Shown here: positions 20,995 through 30,935 of the stretch, piece by piece
Layout: the number at the start of each line of letters is the position of its first letter
Position numbering within the stretch: position 1 is the stretch's first letter
DNA from: Gracilaria caudata
Taxonomy: Eukaryota; Rhodophyta; Florideophyceae; Gracilariales; Gracilariaceae
DNA length: 64,000 nucleotides
Direction of reading: 5' to 3'
Assembly: GCA_030374735.1 (NCBI GenBank)
Contig: JASCIV010000006.1
Coordinates: 1 to 64,000 of the forward strand
Notes under the pieces: model-generated
The model's input: the letters and a program-made list of their open reading frames with translations, nothing else
Told to the model about the DNA's origin: nothing
Database searches by the model: none
Translations under genes and position numbers: made by a program

Positions 20995-21586
20995 CAGATG
21001 CGAGAACCTCTGCAGATGGCAATGTTCCCAACGATGCCTCACGTGTGAAGATCTACAGTCCCATTTCTACAGGTAGAACGCTACCGTTGGTAGCCCTCAC
21101 GGCTTGTACGACGGTAAAACCCTGTAGCTTGCGTTCTACCCTTCGTACCTTCGTACCGGCGGTAGCCTTCTAAAACAGATCTTTTGAAGATTTTGAGTTG
21201 CGTCTAGATGGCACGTTTCACTGTTCCCGTTCGTTCGTTCGTTCGTTCCCGTTCGTTCCCGTCTCCCAACCGGGAAAGCTGACTTGTAGCCTTGCTTTTG
21301 TGTGACTTTGGCCCAATCGACGAGGATTTTGGACGCGTACTCTTAAAGAAGTCTACTCAAAAAGTTTGTCCACAAAGGGGTTCCTCAAAGGAAAGCAATT
21401 TTGGGTACTTCGCAGAAGTTTGAAAGGATCTTTGCCCATACTTTGAAGGATCCTTGTGTTGAAGAGGCCAGTTCATTGGCTGAGTAGTACAACGGCTCAT
21501 CGCTAAGGAGGCCTGAGCTATTTTAAAACGGAACGTCACAACCCTTTTGTATTCAGGTTCCCAAGACTCAATGATCAGCAGCACCC
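20995..21586. promoter_or_regulatory. Divergent promoter region, RGG protein / ASNSD1
   Basis: Contains TACGACGGTA at 21107-21116, related CTACCGTTGGTAG words nearby, and a (GTTC)n microsatellite at about 21224-21262. A long minus-strand frame at 21357-21728 runs into the ASNSD1 coding region and is not called. Confidence 0.4.
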
Positions 21587-23341
21587 ATGTGTGGAATATA
21601 TGCAGAGTTGATTCATACCGACATTCCTTCCTTGCCAGGATGGAAGTTCTGGACAGGCACCACCCAGCAGTTGAGTAGCACTTCAGAAGTTTCGAATTCA
21701 CCACGTTATAAAGCGGTCCGACGTGCATTGGATCGACGTGGACCAGATTTTCAAAGCACAGATGTCTTTACCGTAGATGAATCATGTACCTTACAAATGA
21801 TTCAAACTACTCTCTCTCTTCGCGGATCTAAGAACAGAGCAGACTCGTTGAAAGGCAAAAACAGACTTCTATTCAACGGGGAATTGTACGGTGGAATACC
21901 TGTGGGTGAAGACGATTCTGACACTCAAAGTCTTTTTGAGCACTTGAATGCCAGAACCTCGACACATCCATTAATCCCAGAGATCTTGGATGGACTGAAG
22001 GGTCCATGGACAATTATTTACTGGCATGCCATGACTAAACGGCTGTACTTTGCTAGGGATTGCATCGGACGACGGTCACTGCTTATGAAAGTGATCCCGG
22101 GGAAAAAGCTCATCTTGAGCTCGGTGTCCCCAGAACCACATGCTACGGGGTTTGTTGAAGTTCCTCCGGCCGGGGTGGCGTACATCGATGTTTCTGATGC
22201 ACCAAAATTTGGACTGTACGAGAGAGAATCTCATTCTGTTATACCTTGGCGTGCTTCATCTTTGCTTAAATGCAATAAAGGCAATGAAGTTGGTTTACTC
22301 AGTGGAAGCGATATCAGCATGTACGTTTCTTTTCTTCCAAAAGAATGGCTACGAAGCAAAGTACAGCAAACCTACGCCAAACCACTGACACAACCAGAGT
22401 CCGCGCAGAGATTCGTTGCTCTTTTCAAGCAAAGTATCAGGAGACGTATGGTGATCAATATACCACCAAATCACAACCTGCCCAGGTTCGCTGTTCTTTT
22501 CTCTGGTGGAATCGATTCTATGTTCCTGTCTGTCATCCTCGAATCCTGTCTCCCCGAAAAAGAACCGCTACAACTCATAACTGTTGCGTTTGGTAGAGAT
22601 ACAGAATCCATCAACCAGTGTCCGGATCGCATCACAGCCTTGCACGGATTTCATGAGCTGCAAGAGATGTGCTCTGGAAGGAGAACAGTGGAATTATTAT
22701 GTGTAGATGTATTTCCTGAGCAAGCAGACAATGTGTTCGAAAACAGTGTGCGTCGTCTTTTACATCCCTGTGACCAGCTCATGGATGCCTCTATAGGTAC
22801 TGCTATTTGGCTCGCGTCCAAGGGAGTTGGATACAAAATTGTCAGTGGCAAGGAAAGCTCTGGTGAAATCACCCAAACTTCGGCAAGAGTCTTGTTTAGC
22901 GGCCTTGGCGCCGATGAGCTGATGGGCGGATACAAAGGTCGGCATCGCACAATTTTCCGAAGCGAAGGCATAGACGGTATTCTTCGAGAGATGGACGCCG
23001 ATTTTAGCAGGTTGTGGTTTCGAAACCTAGGACGTGATGATCGACTTATCGCGGATCATGGAAGGGAGGTACGTCACCCCTTCCTTGATGAAGATCTGGT
23101 GGAGTTCATCACACAATTACCGTTAAAGGAACATGTCTGTGATCTCTCGAAGCCCGATGGAGTTGGTGATAAACATTTGCTTCGAAGAGCTGCAAGAATG
23201 GTCGGAGTTTCGGAGGCCGCTGCATCGCGTAGTAAGCGAGCGATACAATTTGGATCGAGAAGTCGACACGTTCTCGAAAGGAAGAAAAGAGGCTCAGACC
23301 GCCAACCAAATGCTCTTCAAAACAACGACCTCTGTGGGTAG
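21587..23341 (+). CDS. ASNSD1: Asparagine synthetase domain-containing protein 1 (ASNSD1)
   Basis: A 584-residue protein starting MCGIYAEL, so Cys2 is available as the nucleophile of an N-terminal class II glutaminase domain. The conserved RRGPDFQ and NGELYGG follow. The second half is an asparagine-synthase-type ATP pyrophosphatase domain with the PP-loop LFSGGIDSMFLS (near 303-314) and VLFSGLGADELMGGYKGRH. Its length and domain layout match ASNSD1 rather than true AsnB; the physiological reaction of ASNSD1 is not settled. Its stop lies only 18 bp from the stop of the convergent THOC6-like gene. Confidence 0.87.
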   Translation: MCGIYAELIHTDIPSLPGWKFWTGTTQQLSSTSEVSNSPRYKAVRRALDRRGPDFQSTDVFTVDESCTLQMIQTTLSLRGSKNRADSLKGKNRLLFNGELYGGIPVGEDDSDTQSLFEHLNARTSTHPLIPEILDGLKGPWTIIYWHAMTKRLYFARDCIGRRSLLMKVIPGKKLILSSVSPEPHATGFVEVPPAGVAYIDVSDAPKFGLYERESHSVIPWRASSLLKCNKGNEVGLLSGSDISMYVSFLPKEWLRSKVQQTYAKPLTQPESAQRFVALFKQSIRRRMVINIPPNHNLPRFAVLFSGGIDSMFLSVILESCLPEKEPLQLITVAFGRDTESINQCPDRITALHGFHELQEMCSGRRTVELLCVDVFPEQADNVFENSVRRLLHPCDQLMDASIGTAIWLASKGVGYKIVSGKESSGEITQTSARVLFSGLGADELMGGYKGRHRTIFRSEGIDGILREMDADFSRLWFRNLGRDDRLIADHGREVRHPFLDEDLVEFITQLPLKEHVCDLSKPDGVGDKHLLRRAARMVGVSEAAASRSKRAIQFGSRSRHVLERKKRGSDRQPNALQNNDLCG

Positions 23342-23359
23342 AAATCACATGCACAGCCT

Positions 23360-24563
23360 CTATACAAAAACTGAAAACGAGCGAACCGGGGGGCAGAAGT
23401 ACACATCAGCCCTTTCCGCGAGCTCTTCGTTTTCCGACTTCAACAACGAATGCCCTCCGGCGGCAACAGCTCCCGCGGAAGAGGTTGCCATCGCATAAAC
23501 GCTTGACGTAGAAGACGATATTGTATCGAAGGTCTGGAAGCTGATGTCACATCTCTGAATGCATCTGTCCTCAGGAGATGAGCCGGCGCCAGTAATGTCA
23601 GAACCCCCGCAATAAAAATAACCGTCAGCAAACACAATCGCTTGTGGACAGAAAGGAACCTTAGTAGAAGCTACTGTCGAGGCTGTTGGCAGATGAAAAG
23701 AAGTCAGATTCTTGTCACTGTCTGCGATCATGACGAAGTTCGAATCTCCATTTAAGGCCAGGGCGGATATGTATGCCTTTACAGGCCCTTGGTACTGATG
23801 CTCCAAAGAGTATATATGTACCAATGGTCTAGGCATCCGTATGTCGAAATGCCGAATCATGCAATCATTGCATCCCTTTGAGAAGGAAGAGAACATGTTA
23901 GAAATGCCTGTGATCAAAGATATGAAAGTTGACAAAACTTACTGCCAGAAATACGCCGGGATCTGCGCTGGTAGCTATGCAATGAGGATATGCGAGCTTT
24001 CCAATGCTTTCGCCGATCTGAAGGAGCTTCTTTCCACCGTCGATGACTTTGACGAAAGTTCCTTCCCCTGTGGCTGCCAGAACGGCTGTAGCTTCCGAAT
24101 GTTGCCCGAGGGCCATGACAGCGTTTACCTGCAGACCGCCGAGCAGAATAAGCGGAACAATGTTTTCACCAGAATCATTGGCAAGGATGGGGCTGATCAG
24201 GCGGTTCCAATCAAAGCAAAGAAGGCCACTGTCAGTGGCGGCATAGAGGTGGCGCTGAGTTATCTCAATTCCGTTGATTGAGCCGTGTTTGGACAAGTCC
24301 TGAACAGCAGATTTTTGAGGTGTGAGCGGTGAGGTGTAACAAGAAAGCGCAATGGAGGAAAGAGAGAAGATCTTTAGGAGGCCGTTTGTTGTTCCCGCGG
24401 CAAGGAAAGACCCAGATGGGTCGAATGCTAAAGCAAACACAAGCGTAGTTGAATCAAAAATGCGACGGTGCAAGTACTTTCTGTACGCGTCAACGTCGAA
24501 GAAGCCATTGTCAAATACCAGTTTATGATCAGTGTGCATGTGAGGCTTTTTGGTTGTCTGCAT
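23360..24563 (-). CDS. THOC6: WD40 protein, THO complex subunit 6-like, two exons
   Basis: Two frames join through a 67-nt intron. Exon 1 is 24563-23943 and exon 2 is 23875-23360; the donor is GTAAGT, and the acceptor CTTCTCAAAG follows a TCTAAC branch site. The product is about 378 residues of WD40-type repeats: LVFALAFDPSGSFLAAGTTNG near the start, and at the junction a GCNDCMIRHFDIR blade. The end (FCPPVRSFSVFV) resembles the end of animal THOC6. THOC6 is part of the TREX complex in mRNP assembly and export. WD40 assignment is strong; the subunit name rests on repeat layout and both termini, and another small WD40 protein is possible. Confidence 0.68.
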
Positions 24564-25640
24564 ATCCGGCGCAGGTTGTAAAGTTTAAAGAGTGAGCCTC
24601 TCTATCGCCGTTCAGGGGTTGAAACAAAAGCGTACGAGCTACTGCGTCGATGCGGTGCTGGAAAGTGTGGCGAATGACTGTAGCATACTGCAGCAGATGC
24701 GATGAACTGGTGTCTCCTATCCGAGGTACGCGGACGCGGTGCAGAACTGTGTGTTTGGAAGGTGACTATGAGCGGAAGCGCTTAGACTCGAACGACGGTG
24801 CTGGTGATTGCGATGTTGTGATGGACACGCTTTTCACTACCCTTATCGGTACGACGGTAATACCAAGGACATCATGCACATGATGTGCTACGGGGTTGGA
24901 GGTTTGACGGAAGCAGATGCAGTATATCTACGAAGGGTAGCTCCCTTATCGGGCAAAACCCCTCAGAAAGTTATCGAAAATTACGATGACTTGACATTTG
25001 GCGCGTCCACGTGGCAGGCTGGCCACGCTGACGTTGGAGACGTCTGCAAAAGTGCAAACGCAGGTTTTGGCATACCAACAACTGCAGCAAATGAAAGGCC
25101 CCTCGTTTTTGGACATCCAAAACGTTTGATTTCGTAAAACGTTCACTTCAGCTCAACGGTTGAGCCGATGATTAGATTGCGCGCTCGGCGCCGTCCACGC
25201 CAGGATGTTGAAAGCGTTTACGGGTTCGCGTGAAGCGTGTGCCAGCTGCATGCGACTGGCGCTGAGCGCTTGGAAGGCAGCGCCGAGGGATGGTTTCTTC
25301 GGGCACACATGACGGCCGATCAGCACAGCTGCGCACACGATGGAGGCGACGCAAAGGGCCTCGTTGATAATATGGATGGCACGGAGCAGGATCACGACGC
25401 TCTGTTTTCAAATGAACAGAGCCGCATACACGTTCGTATTCGGAGGCAAGTGGCAGCGACTCGCTTGAGACGCGATGCCCCAGCGCTTGGGTTCAAATCT
25501 CAAAACGACGGGACGCATGCAAAGGTAGAGTAGATAATTATGGACGACAGAGTGACTTTGAGGGCTTTGCTTCTGATATTCGATACGAAGGTAAAATAAC
25601 ATATCTACAAAGATACCCTTTACCCTTGTACCTTCAACAG
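24564..25640. other. Accessory intergenic region with repeat fragments
   Basis: Upstream of THOC6 lies TACGACGGTA (24850-24859). Bases at about 24630-24705 resemble 26535-26610 (shared CTGCGTCGATGCG-like and AAGTG-GGCGAA words), so both belong to one decayed repeat. At 25200-25430 lies a copy of the small membrane-peptide repeat. No intact gene. Confidence 0.45.
25210..25425 (-). repeat. Copy A of a small membrane-peptide repeat
   Basis: On the minus strand the frame reads VVILLRAIHIINEALC followed by VASIVCAAVLIGRHVCPKK, interrupted upstream by one stop (ALFI-stop-KQS). The same peptide pattern recurs in copies at 26152-26300, 27775-27875, 30795-30892 and 31174-31290. It looks like a signal-anchor or membrane helix followed by a variable tail. 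No known family is recognised. Confidence 0.55.
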
Positions 25641-25734
25641 TGGGCGTCTCCCAAAAATCAATAAATTTTCAAATCGCAAACCGAACATATGTATTGCCGA
25701 TCAAAATCTGTTTTGGGTTTTTGGGAGACGCCCA
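25641..25734. mobile_element. 94-bp MITE-like element with 17-bp perfect terminal inverted repeats
   Basis: TGGGCGTCTCCCAAAAA at 25641-25657 is repeated exactly in inverted orientation at 25718-25734. The 60-bp interior is AT-rich with no coding potential. The terminal repeats suggest a non-autonomous DNA transposon; no clear target-site duplication beyond a possible AG is visible. Confidence 0.65.
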
Positions 25735-26151
25735 AGGAGCAAAACTCAAATTCGTGGGATCGTAATGCAGTGCCACACCGCATATGCGTTTTCATGTACT
25801 ATATTGCAAGCATGGCCAGACATCGGACATGATGTCTGGTCATGCTTGAACACCTCCGCACCGAAGGCAATGATTGGCCGCAGGCTGCGGCGCGTAGCTA
25901 AAAACAGCTTGCTTCTCGCACTCTCGCGCAACATACTGTAAGCGTTATTGATTACCAGGAAACCCGCGCGCGCGTCAGCGCGTGACACGCACGCGCCACC
26001 ACAAATGTGCCACACTTCCAGGTCTGAAACACCCCGCGCCAGATGCGACTGAAAATTCGAGCTCGTAAAGAGGAAGCTTCCTCCTCGAACGTGACCGGCG
26101 CTGAGCACTTGGGAGGCAGAGCCGACGGATATCATACTTTCTTCGGCATAC

Positions 26152-26300
26152 ATGACGGCTGCTCAGCTCAGCTGCGCACACGATCATCGTGATCATCACG
26201 ATGATCGTGGAGGCGGCGCAACGCTCCGCGTTAACGATATGGATGGCCCGAAGGAGGATCACGACACACTGCTCACAAATAAACAAAGCCCCATGACTCA
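26152..26300 (-). repeat. Copy B of the small membrane-peptide repeat, with palindromic insert
   Basis: The minus frame reads GALFICEQCVVILLRAIHIV, then a hydrophobic stretch with IIVMITMIVCAAEL, then SSRHVC. The extra IIVMITMI is encoded by the 31-bp palindrome at 26179-26209, absent from the other copies. After a frameshift the similarity to copy A continues (SVGSASQVLSAG against SLGAAFQALSAS). Further downstream on the minus strand the frame stays open to 25746, but the sequence is not recognisable. Confidence 0.55.
26179..26209. repeat. 31-bp perfect palindrome
   Basis: Two 15-bp arms, CACGATCATCGTGAT and its reverse complement, flank a single C. It lies in the coding-like part of repeat copy B. 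Confidence 0.9.
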
Positions 26301-26613
26301 TGGCTTCATTGGGCTCTGTAGCGTGACGAGCGCACTCACCGCTGTACGTGTAGCTAAAAGTAACCTACCAAAAGTACACGTACACTGTGTGCCGCAATCT
26401 TCGATACCACGCGTGTGCAAAGCATGCTCATGATGTGATACTCTCACGCTTGCGCCCCAAGGAGAATCCTTCATGCTTGCGGAAAACCCTCTTAACCCTT
26501 TTATGGTCGTTCTGTAGCTATAATATAACCCTATGCGCCGCTGCCTCGATGCGCTGCTGCAAAGTGCGGCGAAGCACTGCGGCATGTGCTGCCACTGCAA
26601 GAAATGCGATTAC

Positions 26614-26943
26614 CTATTTGCGCACTTTGTACGGAAGCTTTCTCTTCGAACTCGTGTGTCCTAGCGGAGTGCGTTCGCCAGCTAGGCCGTCCCCAGCGCA
26701 CGCCGAACAACTGACGTAGCCATTGCGAAGGCATCGATTACACACGCCGTCGTCGTTCAACTCAGAATTGGCCGCATCGCCCCACACCTGCTTCGCCCTG
26801 AGCACCTGAGTGACACTCTTGCCCCCAATCATGCCGTCCTTATCCACTTGCGCCTCGTTCACACCATCCTCCACGTTACCCAACTCCGCGCCGCCGATCG
26901 CGAGCGCAATCTTCTTCTTGCTCGCCATCATACGTTTTGTAGT
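26614..26943 (-). CDS. Small protein with paired CxxC motifs (possible second part of the zinc-knuckle gene)
   Basis: An ATG frame of about 104 codons starting near 26930, ending RKLPYKVRK. It carries VCNRCLRNGYVSCSACAGDG, a CxxCxxxG...CxxCxGxG pair like half of a DnaJ cysteine-rich domain. Its ATGATG start overlaps the TGA stop of the zinc-knuckle ORF upstream (frame +1). The two together would supply four CxxC motifs, the number in a complete DnaJ-type zinc domain. This could be one gene broken by a frameshift, a spliced gene, or two overlapping ORFs. It is flanked by repeat copies. Confidence 0.4.
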   Translation of the reverse strand, partial: TTKRMMASKKKIALAIGGAELGNVEDGVNEAQVDKDGMIGGKSVTQVLRAKQVWGDAANSELNDDGVCNRCLRNGYVSCSACAGDGLAGERTPLGHTSSKRKLPYKVRK

Positions 26944-27254
26944 GTGCTGCCGCCCCCGGTGCCGTCGCACAGGGAGCACGTCACCTTGCCGCTTCCGTTG
27001 CACACGCCGCAGCGTGAACGTGCGCTGCAGTTGCGAGCGTTGTGGCCTGCCTGTCCGCAGATGCCGCAGCGTTGCCTGTACCATACAGACTGGGGCACCG
27101 GACAGCTGCGCACGTTGTGACCGACCTTGCCGCACTTGGAGCACCGATACGTACGCCGGTCGCTTGTGCTCCGACACGTGGAGCTGGCGCGCGCGGCGGG
27201 CGCCCGCGCGGACGAGGTGGGCGGGTGATGTGTGAAGGAAGCAGGCGGACACAT
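26928..27254 (-). CDS. CCHC zinc-knuckle and DnaJ-type zinc-motif protein
   Basis: A 108-residue ATG frame. After a low-complexity N-terminus (MCPPASFTHHPPTSS) come two CCHC zinc knuckles, RCSKCGKVGHNVRSCP and RCGICGQAGHNARNCS, then CGVCNGSGKVTCSLCDGTGG, two CxxCxGxG motifs as in DnaJ and BSD2/PSA2-type proteins. CCHC knuckles bind single-stranded nucleic acid; CxxCxGxG domains bind zinc and unfolded protein. The N-terminal half is duplicated at about 30.1-30.3 kb. A retroelement gag origin is possible, but no other retroelement domain is next to it. Confidence 0.5.
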   Translation of the reverse strand: MCPPASFTHHPPTSSARAPAARASSTCRSTSDRRTYRCSKCGKVGHNVRSCPVPQSVWYRQRCGICGQAGHNARNCSARSRCGVCNGSGKVTCSLCDGTGGGSTLQNV

Positions 27255-27774
27255 GGAGTTTGCGGTGCGGGGCAGTGCGGCTGATGCAGTTGAATAGAAA
27301 CGAGCGTTAGGATAAGTGCTTTCATAGTGGCTCCACTATAGTGGAGTACCACTTGCACGCTTGGCCGCGGACAGCGGAGTTGTAATCATGATATGATCCT
27401 TGGGGTGGGAGAGCAACTTCTGAGCTCTCTAGCGGGAAGAAGTCGATCTTGATGCAATGGCATACCTGGTTTGTCGTGCTAAAAGGGCTACACGTTTGGC
27501 ACAAGACTTGACAACTTATGTACGTCTGTTAGTCTTTACCGGGGGGGTTGCGGTCATAACCTTCGGTACTTTCTGAAGCGGAGTGGCGTGGCTAATCAAT
27601 ACCTCGCGTAGAAAGGCTATGCGATGCTCCAATCCAGTCTCGAGTTTGTTTGTTGCCGTTGCTTCCGGATTAGCCTTCGGCCTTCTCAACGCACAAAGTA
27701 GGTGAACATACTGTACCCACCGGAATCCACGTGCTTCCAATGGCGCAAAATCTGTGGAAGCGACGCGAGTGGCG

Positions 27775-27875
27775 CAAATGTTAGCCGATCAGCGCAGCTG
27801 CGCACACGATCATCGCCAAGATGGCGACGGCGCAGAGCGCTTCGTTTAGCGATGTAGATGGTATGCACGTGGATC
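27775..27875 (-). repeat. Copy C of the small membrane-peptide repeat
   Basis: The minus strand encodes SLNEALCAVAILAMIVCAAA then LIG, nearly identical in DNA to copy D at 30795-30892 (one difference gives M against R). Further upstream on the same strand (about 27920-27990) AFSVLARGFANHLRVSG aligns with AFSVLWRVLANHVLVSG near copy E. Confidence 0.55.
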
Positions 27876-28402
27876 ATAATGATGATTCAACATGTCAATG
27901 GTTGCAAAAAATAGCAGTTCCAGAAACCCGGAGGTGGTTGGCAAACCCTCGCGCGAGCACAGAGAATGCAGCTGCCTTATTCAAGGTGCTGTTGTGTACC
28001 AATGAAGACAACTCATACTAAACTCTGGGAAAGAGCAAATCGCATTCGCCTTACTTACTGTACCATCTTCCCTCTCGATACTAATACTCAACGTTGTGCG
28101 CGGCAAGACTGTATGCCTCTTCCAACGAAAGGCACAATGAGCTTGAACGGTGAGTGGGATGGCATCCGATGCCGGATTGCATCCGATGCGATCCCAAGCT
28201 CCAGTCGTACTTCTCATATATCGAATAACGAGCGTGTAATAATATTACACACTGTGTATTATTCGGCTACTCTTGGTCCACCTGATTCCCTCCATGTTGT
28301 TCCAAAGTTAATCACGGTACAAGGGTACTTTGATGGTAGACGGGCTCCTGATCCACATCATGATGCTTTACACTGAGAAGTTCGACCGTCTCAACTGATG
28401 GA

Positions 28403-28496
28403 TGTACACGTACATTATTGCATTCTGCGCCTTCGGCTATAATGACCATGATGGTAACATTAGCCAAGACACGGAATGCAATAATGTCCCTGTACA
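28403..28496. mobile_element. 94-bp inverted-repeat element (MITE-like)
   Basis: The left arm 28403-28427 and the inverted right arm 28472-28496 match at 22 of 25 positions; both contain ACATTATTGCATTC. The length equals that of the element at 25641 but the ends differ, so it is probably a second family. Confidence 0.5.
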
Positions 28497-28643
28497 AGCG
28501 TACTTGTAATTTTGATACTCAACGTTCCATCAATCCAGGGGAAAGAGCTTTTCTGCTTCGTTGACTCATGCCGAGAGACACATATATATATCTCCCGCAG
28601 GGTTGACTCGAGATTGTGCAGAAGAATTCTTACCCTGTGTCGC

Positions 28644-29949
28644 ATGCAACTCTCTAACCCTGCAGAGAAGCTAAGGAGCAAAATGATGTCGCAGACAAGG
28701 CCATGCTTCATTTCCTTGACACCCCCTGGTCGTCTACAATCTTCTCGTGGATGTGTCCTTCTCCCGCTCCGTTCCCCTCAAAAGCCATTTCTACGCCGTC
28801 TGCCACCTCCGACAAAAATGATCGTGAGACCGGAATCTGACGGACCTCCCTCGCTCACCGATTACATGGATCCCACAATTCGTGAAAAAGGAAAACACGG
28901 AGAGCCGATCACCATAGCCACCGGAAGAGCAAGTCTGAAGGATGGCAACTCTTACGAAGCTACAGAGCTTGCCATAGAAACAGAAAAAAACCAACAGACC
29001 TGACCCAGATTTTGTTCACGTCACGTTTGGACCGTTGCTAGATCCAAGTCAGGTCAAGGAGGCCCTCGCCGAGCAATTGAAATGTGAGCGCATACTCGCC
29101 AGGTCAGTTGACAAGAAGGGCTCATCAGACGTGGTGGAGATCATATTTCTCAAGAGCAATGATCCATGTGCGTTTGGATTCGGGAGTGCAACTGAATCTG
29201 TTATGGTGGACATCAGCACAGCTCTCGAGAAAGCGGCCAGCAGCGCCGCACGTGAAGCGCTGGGACAACTTGCCACGCCCGACGTCTGTACGTTTTTTAT
29301 CTATGCCCATACACCAGGAGGATCTGATGCAGCTCGACGCGGTTTTAGAGCAGTTAGCCCTGATGTCATCGCTTATGGGGGCCCGGCGCTGGCTGTAGAT
29401 GGAAGCTGGAGCTTGTGGAGTGAGAGTGACGTCACTGTCGATCCTGAAGATGAACAGAAAGTTTTTTGTGTCGCAGTTTGTGGATCCCTATCGTATTTAA
29501 TGTCTGCAGTTATTAAAAACTGGGTGCAACCAACATATACAGAAGCACTTTCGTACTTGAAACCTAAGTACGTCGGGGATGCAGAAATGGATCTGCTTGT
29601 TGCCATTCGTTACAATGACTGGAAGAAATTCAAATGGTGCATCGAGGAAGAAAACGTTCATGTTGACTTCAAATGGACTCACAAACAGAATCAAACTCCT
29701 CTCCTTGCGGCTTGTGCCAGGTTGAGAACAAAAATGGTGAGCTATTTATTGAGCAGAGGAGTCAACGCTTCGCATCGAAATGATAGCGGCTACACGGCAG
29801 TGATGTACACCAAAATGCTTTCGGATTACGATGAAAAACTCGTCCGAAAACAATTAACCATGCTGGGGAATGCGGGAGTTGAGATGAAACTCAACGATAG
29901 TGAATTGTGCAAGATTCAAAGGGTTGTACGGGGACGTATTATTGAGTAG
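28644..29949 (+). CDS. FIST-like sensor plus ankyrin-repeat protein, split by a frameshift
   Basis: Two frames belong to one gene. The first (ATG 28644 or 28683, to the stop at 29001-29003) starts with a transit-peptide-like stretch (MSQTRPCFISLTPPGRLQSS) and ends ATELAIETEK. The second is open from 28978 to 29949 and continues RPDPDFVHVTFGPLLDPSQV. A run of seven A at 28984-28990 lies in the short overlap; six would restore one frame. The middle (GFRAVSPDVIAYGGPALAVDG, then CVAVCGSLSYLMSAV) resembles a FIST ligand-sensing domain. The C-terminus has about two ankyrin repeats (QNQTPLLAACARLRTKMVSY). FIST is tentative; ankyrin is firmer. The cause may be mutation, recoding, or an assembly error. 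Confidence 0.5.
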
Positions 29950-30109
29950 CATAATCTGAAGTCAAAAACAATACTGTGAGTCTTATTTAGTACAAGGGTA
30001 TGGGCCGCAGCAGTGAACCCGTAACAAAATTAGTTCCCGAAATAGTGCGGCCAACACTGTGAGCCTCACTAACAGGTTAATCAAAGTTTTCGCGAGCACC
30101 CCGTCCTGG

Positions 30110-30295
30110 ACCGCACGGACTGAGGCTCTGGACAGCGGCGCACATTGTGGCCGACCTTGCCGCACTTGGAGCAGCGATACGTGAGCCGGTCGCCGGTGCT
30201 CCGCCGCTCACACATGGAGCTGACGCGCGCGGCTGGCGCGAGCGCCGACGATGTGGTTATGTGATGCGTGAAGGATGCAGGCGGACACATTGAGT
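30110..30295 (-). pseudogene. Truncated duplicate of the CCHC zinc-knuckle ORF
   Basis: The frame begins MCPPASFTHHITTSSA at about 30291 and keeps one knuckle (RCSKCGKVGHNVRRCPEPQS) before diverging. The second knuckle and the CxxCxGxG motifs of the 26.9-27.25 kb copy are missing. Flanking sequence up to about 30892 is also duplicated, so it arose by segmental duplication. Confidence 0.65.
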
Positions 30296-30794
30296 TATTG
30301 GGTTTACGGTGTGGGGCGGTGTGGATGATGCAGATGAGTGAGAAACAAGCGCTGAAATGGGTGTTTTGTAGTGGAGTATCGCTTGCGCCCTTGGCACGGA
30401 CTGGAGAGTTGTCATGCTGCGGTGGGAGTGCAAAGTTAATGCGCTGGCATACCTGGTTTGTCGTGCTAAAAGGGTTACTCGTTCGCCACAAGACTTGATA
30501 ACTTATGTTCGTCTATTAGTGTTAACCAGGGGGCTAAGAGGGATACCGCCGTACCCTTCGTGTATGGTAATTTTGTGCGGTACAGTTGCGTGGCCAACCA
30601 AACTCTGTCATAGCAAGGCTGTGCAATGCTGCCGATCCAGATCTGGAGTTTCGCTTGTTGTTGCTTCTGATAAGCCTATGGTAACGATTAAGCCCTCTCA
30701 AGCCACAATGTGCCTTCATAGATAGATGAACCTACTCACCAAACTCAACGTGATTTCAATGGCACAAAATCCGTGGAAGCGGCGCGAGTGGCAC

Positions 30795-30892
30795 ACGTGA
30801 TAGCCGATCAGCGCAGCTGCGCACACGATCCTCGCCAAGATGGCGACGGCGCAGAGCGCTTCGTTTAGCGATATGGATGGCATGCACTGAAG
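30795..30892 (-). repeat. Copy D of the small membrane-peptide repeat
   Basis: The minus frame opens with ATG and reads MPSISLNEALCAVAILARIV then CAAALIGYHVCHSRRFHG, ending at a stop near 30725, so this copy can encode a complete peptide of about 55 residues. The DNA is nearly identical to copy C. Confidence 0.55.
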
Positions 30893-30935
30893 ATAAGGAG
30901 GGTAATAATCGTGACCTATAATCCTTTGTGTTTGA

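Larger units (their letters stand above)
27255..28643. other. Accessory intergenic region, duplicated with 30.1-30.9 kb
   Basis: No intact gene. The part from about 27255 to 27875 is related throughout to 30280-30892 (shared CCTGGTTTGTCGTGCTAAAA, the CACAAGACTTGA-AACTTATG phrase and the GCCGATCAGCGCAGCTGC block). It contains copy C of the membrane-peptide repeat and, to the right, an upstream fragment reading AFSVLARGFANH. A small palindromic element lies at 28403-28496. Confidence 0.5.

Noticed and set aside
20795..21076. Proline-rich plus-strand ORFs (PRPPRPP)
   Set aside because: They are the complement of the RGG-repeat coding sequence.
28240..28248. TAATATTAC nonanucleotide within a short inverted repeat, like a CRESS-virus origin
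   Set aside because: No replication-protein gene or iterons are nearby, and the surrounding AT-rich sequence makes chance likely.
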